A DNA stretch of 64,000 bases, from contig NZ_CP100470.1 of assembly GCF_030323145.1 (NCBI RefSeq), positions 5,497,001 to 5,561,000 on the forward strand. The letters are read 5' to 3'. This document shows positions 39,179-48,032 of the stretch, piece by piece. The stretch is from Mesorhizobium sp. C432A. Lineage in GTDB: Bacteria > Pseudomonadota > Alphaproteobacteria > Rhizobiales > Rhizobiaceae. The position numbers and the translations under genes were made by a program. A model generated the notes under the pieces. The model worked only from the letters and a program-made list of their open reading frames with translations. It had not been told where the DNA came from and ran no database searches. The stretch's first letter is position 1. Every line of letters starts with the position of its first letter.

Positions 39179-40016
39179 AGTCGCGATGAGCGCTGTTGGA
39201 GCCGACGATGAAGCAACTTGCCGGGGTGTCTATGGACGAAATTATTGAAACGCCGCACGTACCGCTCCGATCCATCCCACTGTGTACGATGGAGCGCCAA
39301 GCCGGAAAAGTCAGCACAGGTTACAAGCAACCTTTCCGCCCGTACCCCCAGCCCCCCGTGCGCCCGACATGTCAGGTATAACCGCCGCTGCTGGTGTGGA
39401 TGCCGTCGAGCCCTGCACACTTGTGGAGCGGCAACCAGGAAACGCCGGCCGCATGAGGCGAACAGCATCGCGCCTGTCATCCATTATTGCACGCGAACAA
39501 CCCTTAGCCCTATTCGCGAACGATCTCGGTGTAGGCCCTGGGCCCTTCGTCATCCTCGGAAACCGGCAGGTCTGCCAGTCCTCAGCCTCGACATTGGACA
39601 GACCGAGTGGCACTTTTCCCCTGCCGTCCGGCAGGTCAAACGGATTGCGAATGCCTGATAGGGACGCGCAGCGCGCTGACCAGCGCCTGGCTTTCTGCAA
39701 CGGTGGGCCTCAAGCATGTGTCATCAACCAGTTCCTCGATTTGCCCCCGCAGTCTGCGACTCTCGTCGGATGAGCGACCGCGGACCCGACATCGTGATGT
39801 ACTTTGGATCGGCGGCGAACTCCGCCTGGTTGGCAATGAACGGGAGATCGTACTGCATATCCCGAATGTTCGCTTTGCGAATCGATGGCAGCTTCACTAC
39901 GACGCAGCGCGTTGCCATATGTGTGTCGCAATCAGTGTGAAGAGATCCTTGGCGGCTCCATTACAGCCATGGGAAAGCCATGAAGCCCAGAAACAGAAAA
40001 TGCGATACCATCAGCG
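39179..40016. other. 838-base stretch without an intact gene
   Basis: Several open frames exist on both strands but none has a recognisable domain, a good ribosome-binding site or family-like composition. The right half carries the minus-strand remnant described separately. The last 100 bases should contain the promoter for the exporter genes. The left 330 bases show nothing clear. Confidence 0.4.
39510..39930 (-). pseudogene. Decayed minus-strand gene, function unrecognised
   Basis: Protein-like sequence appears in pieces in different frames: KLPSIRKANIRDMQYDLPFI around 39830-39890, SRRLRGQIEELVDDTCLRPT around 39700-39770, NPFDLPDGRGKVPLGLSNVE around 39590-39650 and LPVSEDDEGPRAYTEIVRE ending in a TAG at 39510. 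At least two frameshifts are needed to join them. The pieces have normal codon bias for this genome, which speaks for a dead gene and not chance. Family not recognised. Confidence 0.4.
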
Positions 40017-40808
40017 ATGATTGCAGTATTTAACGGCGCCGTCGACGACATCAGCAAGGCTATGAAGTTGCACAGGGTCTGGATCGCCCTTGCCCATGAG
40101 GACATCGGCGATCAGCACAGGCGCACGACGCTCGGCCCGCTTTGGCTTCTGGTCAACTACGTCGCTTTCGTGGGCACGTTCGTTTTCGTGTTCCAGCCTG
40201 TCGGCAAGGATGCCGCCGGTTATTCCGCGTATGTCGCGATAGGCCTTCTGGTATGGTTCTATCTGATGGAAGTAATGTCCACGAGCGTGGCGCTCTTTCA
40301 ACGCGAAGAGAGCTTCATCGAAGGCACGACGCTGCCTTTGTTCGTGTATGTGATGCGATTGGCATTGCAGTCTGTCATCAGAGCAGGCTATGCGATCGCG
40401 GGTTGCGTGTTCATTCTCGTCTTGAGCGGCTCCCCGATCGGCACTCCATGGCTGTGGTCACTGGCAGGATTGCTCCTGATCTTGTTCGCCACGCCTGCTC
40501 TTATCACCGTCTTCGCGTTTCTTGGAGCTTTCTTTCCCGACAGCCAGTTCATTGTTGGTAATTTGCTACGGGTCGGCATGTTCTTCACGCCTGTTTTCTG
40601 GGTGTACAACGGTCAAGACCCCGTCCAAACATACGCCTACGAATGGAATCCGTTCACCTATTTTCTGGAGATCGTCCGTTTGCCGATCATGACTGGAGAG
40701 TTTCCCACCCATGCTTTCACGGTAACGATCATCGTGTCATTGGCTACATGGATGATTGCATTGCTACTGCTTGGTCGTTATCGCAAGCAAGTCGTCTTCA
40801 TCATCTGA
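40017..40808 (+). CDS. wzm: Polysaccharide ABC exporter permease (Wzm/KpsM type)
   Basis: ABC-2 family permease of 263 residues with six hydrophobic segments, which moves an undecaprenyl-linked O-antigen or a capsule chain across the inner membrane. Family features are the amphipathic N-terminus (HRVWIALAHEDIGDQHRRTT), GPLWLLVNYVAFVGTFVFVF, and the late FTPVFWVYNGQDP and NPFTYFLEIVRLPIM. The ATG at 40017 follows the gene-poor stretch, and the ATPase gene begins 7 bases after the stop. Wzm versus KpsM cannot be fixed from sequence; the surrounding O-antigen-like genes favour Wzm. Confidence 0.9.
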   Translation: MIAVFNGAVDDISKAMKLHRVWIALAHEDIGDQHRRTTLGPLWLLVNYVAFVGTFVFVFQPVGKDAAGYSAYVAIGLLVWFYLMEVMSTSVALFQREESFIEGTTLPLFVYVMRLALQSVIRAGYAIAGCVFILVLSGSPIGTPWLWSLAGLLLILFATPALITVFAFLGAFFPDSQFIVGNLLRVGMFFTPVFWVYNGQDPVQTYAYEWNPFTYFLEIVRLPIMTGEFPTHAFTVTIIVSLATWMIALLLLGRYRKQVVFII

Positions 40809-40815
40809 GTTTTCG

Positions 40816-41556
40816 ATGGTTTCTATCAAGCTGGACAACGTTAGCCTTGTTTACAAGCTGCACGAGAAGCTGACGCTTTCCGCGCCGGACCGGCGCGTGG
40901 ACGGGCCTGGCGGCAGAATCGAAGGCTCGGGTAGAAAGCAGTTTGTGCAGGCGCTCGACGGCGTCAGTTTCGAACTCAAGGCGGGCGACCGGTTAGGCTT
41001 GGTTGGCCCGAACGGAGCCGGCAAGACCACCCTTCTCAAGGTGCTCTACGGGATCTACGAGCCATCCGGGGGAAGCGTCGCGATAGAAGGCAAAGTCGAC
41101 GCTCTTTTCAACATCAACATAGGCTTTCGCCGCGAGGCAACCGGGCGCAGAAATATCGTCCTGCGTGGATTGATCAGCGGATGGACGGAAGCCGAGATCG
41201 AAGAGAAAATGGAGGACATCATTGCCTTCAGCGAATTGGGGGACTTCATCGATTTGCCGTTCAAGGCCTACAGCCAGGGCATGGCCGCGCGACTGGCCTT
41301 TTCGGCAGCGACCGCGCTTGATCCCGAGATTCTGTTGATGGACGAGTGGATCGGCGCCGGCGACGCCGCTTTTCAGGACAAGGCCAAAAGGCGCATGGAC
41401 GAACTGGCGGAAAAGGCCGGCATCATCGTCCTCGCGAGCCACAGCGAGGCTCTTATCCAAAGTGTGTGTACGAAGAAATTGACGCTCAGGAGCGGGCGGA
41501 TAGAATCGCTCACGACAGAGCCGGTAAAGAGAGCTGCAACGACAGCCAAGCGTTAG
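40816..41556 (+). CDS. wzt: Polysaccharide ABC exporter ATPase (Wzt/KpsT type, short form)
   Basis: ATPase partner of the upstream permease, 246 residues. Walker A is GPNGAGKTT (about 76-84), the family-specific stretch is LFNINIGFRREATGRRNIVL, the signature is YSQGMAARLAFS and Walker B is EILLMDEWIGAGD. It ends soon after the nucleotide-binding domain, with no C-terminal carbohydrate-binding domain such as the one Wzt uses in E. coli O9a to recognise the capped chain end. An insertion rich in Gly, Arg and Asp (RRVDGPGGRIEGSGRKQ) near residue 25-45 is typical of rhizobial members. The start MVSIKLDNVSL is chosen over 40756, which would overlap the permease. Confidence 0.92.
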   Translation: MVSIKLDNVSLVYKLHEKLTLSAPDRRVDGPGGRIEGSGRKQFVQALDGVSFELKAGDRLGLVGPNGAGKTTLLKVLYGIYEPSGGSVAIEGKVDALFNINIGFRREATGRRNIVLRGLISGWTEAEIEEKMEDIIAFSELGDFIDLPFKAYSQGMAARLAFSAATALDPEILLMDEWIGAGDAAFQDKAKRRMDELAEKAGIIVLASHSEALIQSVCTKKLTLRSGRIESLTTEPVKRAATTAKR

Positions 41557-41828
41557 ACACTCTCGACGGCCATCACGCTGGCCTGCCTTTCTTGCGCCAA
41601 GACGGGGCTGTTCGTGGGCCCTGTTGAACATGGCGCGCATCCTGCGCTACCGATGCGAAGCCGGTTGCAGCGGCGTCAGAATCCCAATAGTTGTGCCTCT
41701 TCTTTCGGCGCCCCTTCACGCTCGCAAGCGGACTTCTGGATTTACCATGCCTGCGGCAACTGAGCTTGCCAAACGTTCCGCCGTGCGAACATTCTTAAAT
41801 GAAGCATGCTTGAGCAGTTGAGTTGACC

Positions 41829-42959
41829 ATGACAACACAAGACTCCGTCCCGATGAACGACCTGAAGCGCCTGTATCAGCGCTATCAAGTCGAAATCGAG
41901 CGTGAAGTAGCGAGCACGTTGCGTTCGGGATGGTGGCTCGATGGCGCGGTCGGCAAACGATTTGCGGCAAATTTTTCCAGATTTATTGGTGTTTCGGAAT
42001 GCGTCCTCGTGGCCAACGGTACTGACGCACTCGAATTTGCATTGGCCGCGGTCCTCAAGCGCGGCGGCGCGCGCGGGCGCGAAGTTGTCCTTCCGGCCAA
42101 TGCCGGGGGCTATGCCAGCTGTGCCTGCTGGCACAACGACCTCATTCCGCACTACGTCGACATCGAACCGACCAGCCAGCTCGTACACCTTCAGTCGGTG
42201 CTGAAAGCAGCCAACGCAGACACTGCTGCAATCGTCGTTACCCACCTTTATGGCGGCGTCGTCGATGTCCGGGCCATCAGGGCGGGACTTGCCGAGGCTG
42301 GTCTCTCGCACATTCCAATCGTGGAGGATTGCGCGCAGGCGCACGGGGCAAGGATCGGAAGCGACGTTGCGGGTTCGCTGGGCGATATCTCCACTTTCAG
42401 CTTCTATCCAACCAAGAATCTCGGGGCCATGGGTGACGGCGGCGCCGTTCTCACCTCCGACGGGGCAGCCGCCGCACACGTGCGGCAGCTGCAACAATAT
42501 GGCTGGAGTTCAAAATATCATGTCGGCGTGCCCAACGGCCGCAACTCTCGTATGGATGAGGTTCAAGCGGCGATACTGGACGTTTTGCTGGGCGATGTGG
42601 ATATCCGCAACAGGCAGCGACGTGCCATTCTCGACCGATACAAATCGGTCGCCGGGCATCGATTGCAATTCCTGGAGGGTGGCGACGGCGCTGTCGCGCA
42701 CCTCGCCGTCGTGCTCTGCGACGATCGAGATGCATTCAGAGCGTACATGAAAGAACACCGCGTCGATACCGACATTCACTATCCCGTGCTGGATTGCGAC
42801 CAGGTCGGCTGGGCGGACCTGCCGATGAAAGGAATGGAAAATCTCGCCATTTCAAGGGACAGCGTCGGCCGCCTCTGTTCCGTCCCCTGCTATCCCGACA
42901 TGACGAGTGACGAAATCGAGCAGGTGTGCCTGGCCCTCCGCGAATGGGAGGCAATGTGA
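41829..42959 (+). CDS. DegT/DnrJ/EryC1 aminotransferase (FdtB/QdtB-like)
   Basis: PLP-dependent aminotransferase of 376 residues. The PLP lysine is Lys196 in FYPTKNLGAMGDGGAVL, and the cofactor Asp is in IVEDCAQAHGA. Similarity and context (WxcM two genes downstream, RmlA/RmlB at 56-58 kb) point to the 3-aminotransferase of dTDP-3-amino-3,6-dideoxyhexoses, making dTDP-Fuc3N or dTDP-Qui3N from the 3-keto sugar. ATG at 41829 is used; TTG at 41823 and ATG at 41853 are alternatives. Its stop overlaps the following GT2 start by GTGA. Which epimer is made cannot be read from the sequence. Confidence 0.87.
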   Translation: MTTQDSVPMNDLKRLYQRYQVEIEREVASTLRSGWWLDGAVGKRFAANFSRFIGVSECVLVANGTDALEFALAAVLKRGGARGREVVLPANAGGYASCACWHNDLIPHYVDIEPTSQLVHLQSVLKAANADTAAIVVTHLYGGVVDVRAIRAGLAEAGLSHIPIVEDCAQAHGARIGSDVAGSLGDISTFSFYPTKNLGAMGDGGAVLTSDGAAAAHVRQLQQYGWSSKYHVGVPNGRNSRMDEVQAAILDVLLGDVDIRNRQRRAILDRYKSVAGHRLQFLEGGDGAVAHLAVVLCDDRDAFRAYMKEHRVDTDIHYPVLDCDQVGWADLPMKGMENLAISRDSVGRLCSVPCYPDMTSDEIEQVCLALREWEAM

Positions 42960-43894
42960 CAACGCGCTCGATCGTTTTCCCGATCTATCGAAATCAGGCG
43001 AACATCCCTTCCCTTCTGCAGGCGGTCGCCGATTTCCATTGCAGATATCAGGGCGACATCGAGTTCGTCTTCGTTGTCGACGGGTCGCCTGACGAATCCG
43101 GCCCTCTGCTGATCAAGGAAATGAAGAGCACGGGCTACGATTACAAGATCATCTTCCATAGCCGGAATTTTGGTTCTTTTACCGCCATCCGCACCGGCCT
43201 CGAACACGCATCGGGCAATCACGTTGCGGCCATGGCGGCCGACCTGCAGGAGCCGCCGGAACTGATCCTCGAATTCTTTTCGAAACTGGAGAAGGATGAG
43301 GCGGACGTGGTGTTTGGGCAGCGAGCTGGACGTAGCGATCCGCCTCTGACTAAATTTCTCTCGAGGGCTTTCTGGGCCGCCTACCGCAGGCTGGTCCTGC
43401 CCAGCATGCCGAGCGGCGGGGTGGATATCTTCGCTTGCAATCGCCCGGTGCTGGAAGCGATCCTGTCGATCGAAGAGCCGAACAGCTCGCTTGTCGTGCA
43501 GCTGTTCTGGGTGGGCTTCAGGCGGCAATTCGTGCCCTATCGCCGGCGCGAACGAGAGCACGGAACAAGCTCCTGGGGCATGGCACGGCGGTTCCGATAC
43601 ATGATGGACAGCGTCTTTTCGTTCTCTGACTTTCCGATCATGCTCACACTCTGGGTGGGCTTCGCGGGCTGCGTCTTGAGCCTGATATTTGCCACCGTTA
43701 CCGTGATTGCCCGCTTGCTTGGCAATATCGATCCCGCCGGTTACACGACGCTGGTGTTGCTGATCACGGGCTTCGGTTCGGCCAGTCTCCTGGTTCAGGG
43801 CATTCTTGGCTGCTATCTCTGGCGGGCAGTTGAAAACACCAAGTCACGCCCTCTCAGAATCATCAGCCGCGTCGTTGACGGAACAGCCAAATGA
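42956..43894 (+). CDS. Polyprenyl-phosphate glycosyltransferase, GtrB/DPM1 type
   Basis: GT2 enzyme of 312 residues with two C-terminal transmembrane segments. The catalytic domain starts RSIVFPIYRNQANIPSLLQA, has VVDGSPDESG for nucleotide binding and MAADLQEPPELI with the metal-binding DLQ motif; the membrane part is at about 225-295. Such proteins move a sugar from a nucleotide donor to undecaprenyl phosphate on the cytoplasmic face, for flipping by GtrA and transfer by a GtrC-like enzyme. The start is a GTG overlapping the preceding stop, with GGGAGG before it. Sitting between the aminotransferase and WxcM, it may load the 3-acetamido sugar. Confidence 0.88.
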   Translation: MTTRSIVFPIYRNQANIPSLLQAVADFHCRYQGDIEFVFVVDGSPDESGPLLIKEMKSTGYDYKIIFHSRNFGSFTAIRTGLEHASGNHVAAMAADLQEPPELILEFFSKLEKDEADVVFGQRAGRSDPPLTKFLSRAFWAAYRRLVLPSMPSGGVDIFACNRPVLEAILSIEEPNSSLVVQLFWVGFRRQFVPYRRREREHGTSSWGMARRFRYMMDSVFSFSDFPIMLTLWVGFAGCVLSLIFATVTVIARLLGNIDPAGYTTLVLLITGFGSASLLVQGILGCYLWRAVENTKSRPLRIISRVVDGTAK

Positions 43895-44841
43895 CCGACA
43901 AGCCATTTTTCGTGCATGAGCGCGGCATTTGCGAAAGTTCGTATGTCGGCGATGGAACACGGATCTGGGCGTTCGCCCACGTCCTTCCCGGCGCCGTGAT
44001 CGGCTCGAATTGCAACATTTGCGATCATGTTTTCATCGAGAACGACGTGATCATCGGCGATGAGGTGACCATAAAGTGCGGTGTTCAATTGTGGGACGGC
44101 CTTCGCCTGGGCAATCGCATATTCGTCGGCCCGAATGCGACTTTCACCAATGATCGATTCCCTCGTTCGAAGGAATATCCCGAAACGTTTCTGCTGACGA
44201 CCGTCGAGGATGGCGCATCAATCGGCGCCAACGCGACGATTCTCCCAGGCATAACCATCGGTCGTCAGGCGATGGTCGGCGCCGGCGCCGTGGTGACCAA
44301 GAACGTCCCTGCCAATGCCGTTGTCGTCGGGAATCCCGCCACGATCATCGGCTACCAGACCGGCCCGCGAGTGGAGCCGATCGTGACCCAAACCTTTCCC
44401 GGCACAGCTGGCGAGAAAATGCCGCTTGGCATTGGCGGGTGCGAACTCTGGCGGCTACCGCATTTTGGCGACCTGCGCGGCGAGCTCGCTCCACTAGAGT
44501 TCGGTTTGAATCTGCCCTTCAAGCCGGTCCGCTCATTCCTGGTCTACGGCGTGCCGTCAGACAAGGTCAGAGGCGAGCATGCGCATCGCGAGTGCCATCA
44601 GTTCCTTATTGCAACCCATGGTCGCCTTTCGGTCGTCGTGGATGACGGACGTGACAGGAAAGAGGTGTCATTGACCGAACCTTCGATCGGCCTCTATTTG
44701 CCGCCAGGAATTTGGGGGATTCAGTACAAATTTCAGCCAGAAACGGCCCTGCTGGTGATGGCCTCGCACCAATATGATGCAGACGATTACATCCGGGACT
44801 ATTCAGATTTCCTCAATGCGGTCGGGCAGGATGGCCGCTGA
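43891..44841 (+). CDS. wxcM: WxcM: sugar 3,4-ketoisomerase fused to acetyltransferase
   Basis: Bifunctional enzyme of 316 residues. Residues 1-155 are a left-handed beta-helix acetyltransferase (WAFAHVLPGAVIGSNCNICD, ASIGANATILPGITIGRQAM, VVVGNPATIIG). Residues about 180-310 are an FdtA-like cupin with the active-site pair His230/His232 in RGEHAHRECHQFL. In the Fuc3NAc/Qui3NAc pathway the cupin turns dTDP-4-keto-6-deoxyglucose into the 3-keto isomer, the aminotransferase adds the amine, and the acetyltransferase finishes the sugar. The same fusion is known as WxcM in Xanthomonas. It overlaps the GtrB-like gene by ATGA and the GtrA gene by 11 bases, so all are one unit. Confidence 0.92.
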   Translation: MTDKPFFVHERGICESSYVGDGTRIWAFAHVLPGAVIGSNCNICDHVFIENDVIIGDEVTIKCGVQLWDGLRLGNRIFVGPNATFTNDRFPRSKEYPETFLLTTVEDGASIGANATILPGITIGRQAMVGAGAVVTKNVPANAVVVGNPATIIGYQTGPRVEPIVTQTFPGTAGEKMPLGIGGCELWRLPHFGDLRGELAPLEFGLNLPFKPVRSFLVYGVPSDKVRGEHAHRECHQFLIATHGRLSVVVDDGRDRKEVSLTEPSIGLYLPPGIWGIQYKFQPETALLVMASHQYDADDYIRDYSDFLNAVGQDGR

Positions 44842-45211
44842 TCGTGTGGGCGCAGACGCTATCCGCTTTCTTGTCGCCGGCGGCCTAAACACCGCGCTGA
44901 CCACGCTCATATATTTCGCCGGCCTAACAGTGTTCCCTTCAAGTTTCTCCTACGGGCTTGCCTGGCTGGCAGGCCTCGTTTTTGCGATGGTATTCTATCC
45001 AGATCGTGTCTTTCCCGGAGGCCGTACGGGCTTCGCTGACAGACTGGCAATCGGCGCCTCGATCGCAATCGTGTTCGTAGTCGGATTGGTTAGTCTTCAG
45101 GTCCTCGAAAGAATCTTGCAAAACACGGCGGTAGCATTCTTCGTAACCCTCGCCACGACGACCATCCTCAACTTCTTGATTTCTCGATGGATACTCCGCA
45201 GATCATGCTGA
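44831..45211 (+). CDS. GtrA-family membrane protein (putative flippase)
   Basis: A 126-residue protein with four hydrophobic segments, PF04138 (GtrA-like). It opens IRFLVAGGLNTALTTLIYFA, the typical first membrane helix, and ends NFLISRWILRRSC. GtrA proteins are thought to flip the undecaprenyl-phosphate-linked sugar made by GtrB. The ATG at 44831 lies inside the 3' end of wxcM; the longer frame from 44774 would add residues read from wxcM's second frame. The gene overlaps the following one as well. Confidence 0.88.
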   Translation: MAADRVGADAIRFLVAGGLNTALTTLIYFAGLTVFPSSFSYGLAWLAGLVFAMVFYPDRVFPGGRTGFADRLAIGASIAIVFVVGLVSLQVLERILQNTAVAFFVTLATTTILNFLISRWILRRSC

Positions 45212-46716
45212 CGCGCCCAAACACAATCCGGCAGGCAATCAATCTCTTCGCGATTTTTGTCGCGATGTATTTCTCTGAGCTGGCTTCCTTTTCGCTCTCC
45301 GTCGACGAAGAACTCGCCGCGTTCAGAACTGATGCGTCAATCTGGATCATTCAGGGGCGATGGGGCGCGTATCTGATCGAGAGATTTCTCATCCCCCACC
45401 CAGTGATGCCGCTGCTGACACCGGCCGTCTTTGGTGCCGGTTGCGTAGCCGCCTATCTCCTCGTCATGGACGCCATCGACAAGCGCGAGCTTTCCATCGC
45501 GGAGTATGCATGTTTTGCAATCTTCTGCGGTTTCCCGACCTGGTTCTTCATCGTCGAGTTTTATTCGAACATCGCCGCTGTCGGGATTGGTCTGTTCGCC
45601 ACCGCGCTCGCGCTTTGGCTGATCGTCAGGAGTGACGTTTCTGTACTCAGCCCATCCTTCCTGGGTGCAGTAGCCGCAGGCGGCTTCGCGATCTCGATCT
45701 ATCAGAGTTTCGCGCCGGCAATTCTGGTATTGGGCATCGCGATCTCAATTCTACAGACAAGGGCTGGCACGGGAAAATCGCTGCCTAAAGTCCTGTTTCG
45801 GATCGGTGTTCTGCTGACCGGCGCCATATTGTTCTACGTCACCGGCAACGCCGTTTTTAGATTGTTCGTCTCCGGCAGTAACGCCTATTTCGATTCGCTT
45901 TCCCAGCCGGGTTTTCTGTTTGAACATCCGATTGTGGTCATTGGACGCGTATTGGAGGCGATGAGCGGGGCTTACGCTCTGGACCGGGGCACCTATGGCG
46001 TTGCGTTGTGGGCAATTCCTCTCTTGCTGATCCTGGGCGGCTGGGTACTTTTCGAGGAATCGCCCCGCACAAGACTGATGTTGACGGCACCCGCCTTCGT
46101 TTCGTTGCTTGTTCCCTTCGGTCTTCATTTGCTCGCGGCGGGCAGCATGCCTGTCAGAAGTCTCGTTGGGGTTCCGATCGCGGTGTGGCTGTTTTCTTAT
46201 GTGGCGGTTACGAGCGGGAATTACAGGATTCGTGTCGCCTCGGCTATTTTGCTGGCGGTGGCGCTCTTCCAGATCCAGGTCATCCAGAACTATCGTCTGG
46301 CGTCCAGCTATCTGGTCGACAAGCACGATACTCTTCTGGCGGGAGCCCTCTACGAGAGGTTGTCGGCCACGCCCGGTTTCGACGCAAAACGCAGCTACGC
46401 CTTAAGCGTGTTCGGTGCCCAGCCATTTGTGACAACCTATCCCAGGCCGCCAGGCTCGACAGTCGGTTATTCCTTCTTCGAATGGGACGGTGGCAATCCT
46501 TGGCGTATCGCTTCCTATATGGAACTTCTGGGCTATTCTAATTTGACAGGCCCGACCCTGGATCAAGTCGACCAAACAATCGTCCGTCTTTCAACCATGC
46601 CGGTGTGGCCCGCTCCCGGCAGTGTAGAAATCAAGGACGACATCGCACTGATAAGGCTCGGCCAGACGCCTAGCTACGCACATCAGCAAGCCCTCACAAG
46701 GATGGCCAAGCGTTGA
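45187..46716 (+). CDS. GtrII-like membrane glycosyltransferase
   Basis: Polytopic membrane protein of up to 509 residues with about 10-12 hydrophobic segments, resembling the glucosyltransferase GtrII family (PF14264). The first periplasmic loop contains SVDEELAAFRTDASIWIIQG and WGAYLIERFLIPHP, which hold the conserved acidic residues of the group (a DEE/D motif), and FYSNIAAVGIG follows. It would transfer the sugar carried by undecaprenyl phosphate to the growing or finished O-antigen in the periplasm, completing a gtrB-gtrA-gtrC type cassette. The start may be ATG at 45187 or ATG at 45205; the latter overlaps the GtrA stop by 7 bases. Sugar transferred is inferred to be the acetamido sugar made by the adjacent enzymes, not shown. 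Confidence 0.82.
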   Translation: MDTPQIMLTRPNTIRQAINLFAIFVAMYFSELASFSLSVDEELAAFRTDASIWIIQGRWGAYLIERFLIPHPVMPLLTPAVFGAGCVAAYLLVMDAIDKRELSIAEYACFAIFCGFPTWFFIVEFYSNIAAVGIGLFATALALWLIVRSDVSVLSPSFLGAVAAGGFAISIYQSFAPAILVLGIAISILQTRAGTGKSLPKVLFRIGVLLTGAILFYVTGNAVFRLFVSGSNAYFDSLSQPGFLFEHPIVVIGRVLEAMSGAYALDRGTYGVALWAIPLLLILGGWVLFEESPRTRLMLTAPAFVSLLVPFGLHLLAAGSMPVRSLVGVPIAVWLFSYVAVTSGNYRIRVASAILLAVALFQIQVIQNYRLASSYLVDKHDTLLAGALYERLSATPGFDAKRSYALSVFGAQPFVTTYPRPPGSTVGYSFFEWDGGNPWRIASYMELLGYSNLTGPTLDQVDQTIVRLSTMPVWPAPGSVEIKDDIALIRLGQTPSYAHQQALTRMAKR

Positions 46717-46965
46717 AGGGCGCCGCAATTGGTCCTGCTCGCGAAAGTCCTGTAGTGTGGTTTGGCACTTATCGCTGCGGACTTGACATGCGCCCGACTA
46801 GTCCAGGTTTGACCCGTACGTCGCCAGCTCTTGAAACGGTGGATCGGGGACCCTTCGATTCAGTTTTCAGCGGTGATTCCTTTGGTCGTTGATTGGCTGA
46901 CTGCAATTCGACGCGTGCTACACGGTCACGCAAACGGAGAGACCTCACGAACAGCGCGAGGCCGC

Positions 46966-47823
46966 ATGTTTTCCACTGCCGTCCCACACTTGAATGCGGC
47001 GGAAAGCTCGGCGGCCAACGGATGCACGGTTGAAGAGGCACTCGTTTTTCTACGCCGAATGAGCCTGGACGACTTCGGCCTCTTTATGATTTCCTTGCCG
47101 AACAAGCACTATCCTGGTTTGTCGCGTCTCCTGCCAGCAATGGCCAGCGACGACGTGCAGAAGACTTGGACCGGAGCATCTGGTCTCGACCTGTATCGGC
47201 AGACAGCATCTTTTGCCCGTCAACTTGAAAACAACTACACTCGGCATGTGAAAAAGCCGCTGGCAGGGTCTGACATCCTCGATTTCGGATGTGGCTACGG
47301 GCGTATCTTGCGCATGATGTACTACTATAGCGACCCGTCGCACATATGGGGTGTTGACGCGTGGGATAAATCTCTGGACCTATGTCGAGAGGCGAGGATG
47401 CATGGCAAGTTCGCTCAATCGGAGCGGATGCCTTCTGGTCTACCCGTCAATGATCAACGATTCGATTTGATTTTCGCCTTCTCGGTCTTCACTCATCTCG
47501 CGCCGGCAACCGCCAAAACCTGCCTTGCGGCGCTTCGAAACCACATCAAGCCCGGCGGACTGCTCGTCGCCACCATTCGGCCCATCGAATTCTGGCCGTT
47601 CATCGATGGGATTCGAAAGACCTCCATCGCTGCGGAGATGGAGTCGAATCACCGCCTTAACGGATTTGCCTATCTTCCTCATGGTGGTGTCGAAGGCGAA
47701 ACGTATGGTGACATCTCTTGCGAAATCGATTTTTTGAGGGGGAATGGCTGGACACTTGTAGGACATGACCGATCCATACTCGATCCATTCCAAGTGTCGG
47801 TGCTGATGCAGCCTTCCGGTTAG
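46966..47823 (+). CDS. Class I SAM-dependent methyltransferase
   Basis: A 285-residue protein with a SAM-binding fold at about 98-215: ILDFGCGYGRILRMMYYY (motif I at 106-113), FDLIFAFSVFTHLAPATAKT (motif II/post-I) and LRNHIKPGGLLVATIRPIEF. The N-terminal 90 residues are helical and of unknown role. The ATG at 46966 with GAGG four bases upstream is chosen; a TTG at 46831 would add 45 low-complexity residues. It is 250 bases after the GtrII-like gene and is probably transcribed with it. Likely an O- or N-methyltransferase of surface glycans; the substrate is not visible. Confidence 0.8.
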   Translation: MFSTAVPHLNAAESSAANGCTVEEALVFLRRMSLDDFGLFMISLPNKHYPGLSRLLPAMASDDVQKTWTGASGLDLYRQTASFARQLENNYTRHVKKPLAGSDILDFGCGYGRILRMMYYYSDPSHIWGVDAWDKSLDLCREARMHGKFAQSERMPSGLPVNDQRFDLIFAFSVFTHLAPATAKTCLAALRNHIKPGGLLVATIRPIEFWPFIDGIRKTSIAAEMESNHRLNGFAYLPHGGVEGETYGDISCEIDFLRGNGWTLVGHDRSILDPFQVSVLMQPSG

Positions 47824-48032
47824 CGGCGGGCTAAGGTGACGATAAATCGCGGTTTATCAACCACCTGCACGAGAGAGAGATAGTGGATTAATTGTCTGCC
47901 GGACCGAGATTCTCCGGTAATCGCTTCTACTATGATTTGATCGGCTGCCATTCGCCGTGTGGGGACGATTTCGGCAATGGCGAGCGGTACTCGGTTCCGG
48001 TGCCGGCGCTAATGGCTCCTTATGAGGTGCTA

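Noticed and set aside
39175-39480. 101-codon minus-strand frame after the coiled-coil methyltransferase
   Set aside because: Arg-rich composition typical of a non-coding frame; no family or ribosome-binding site.
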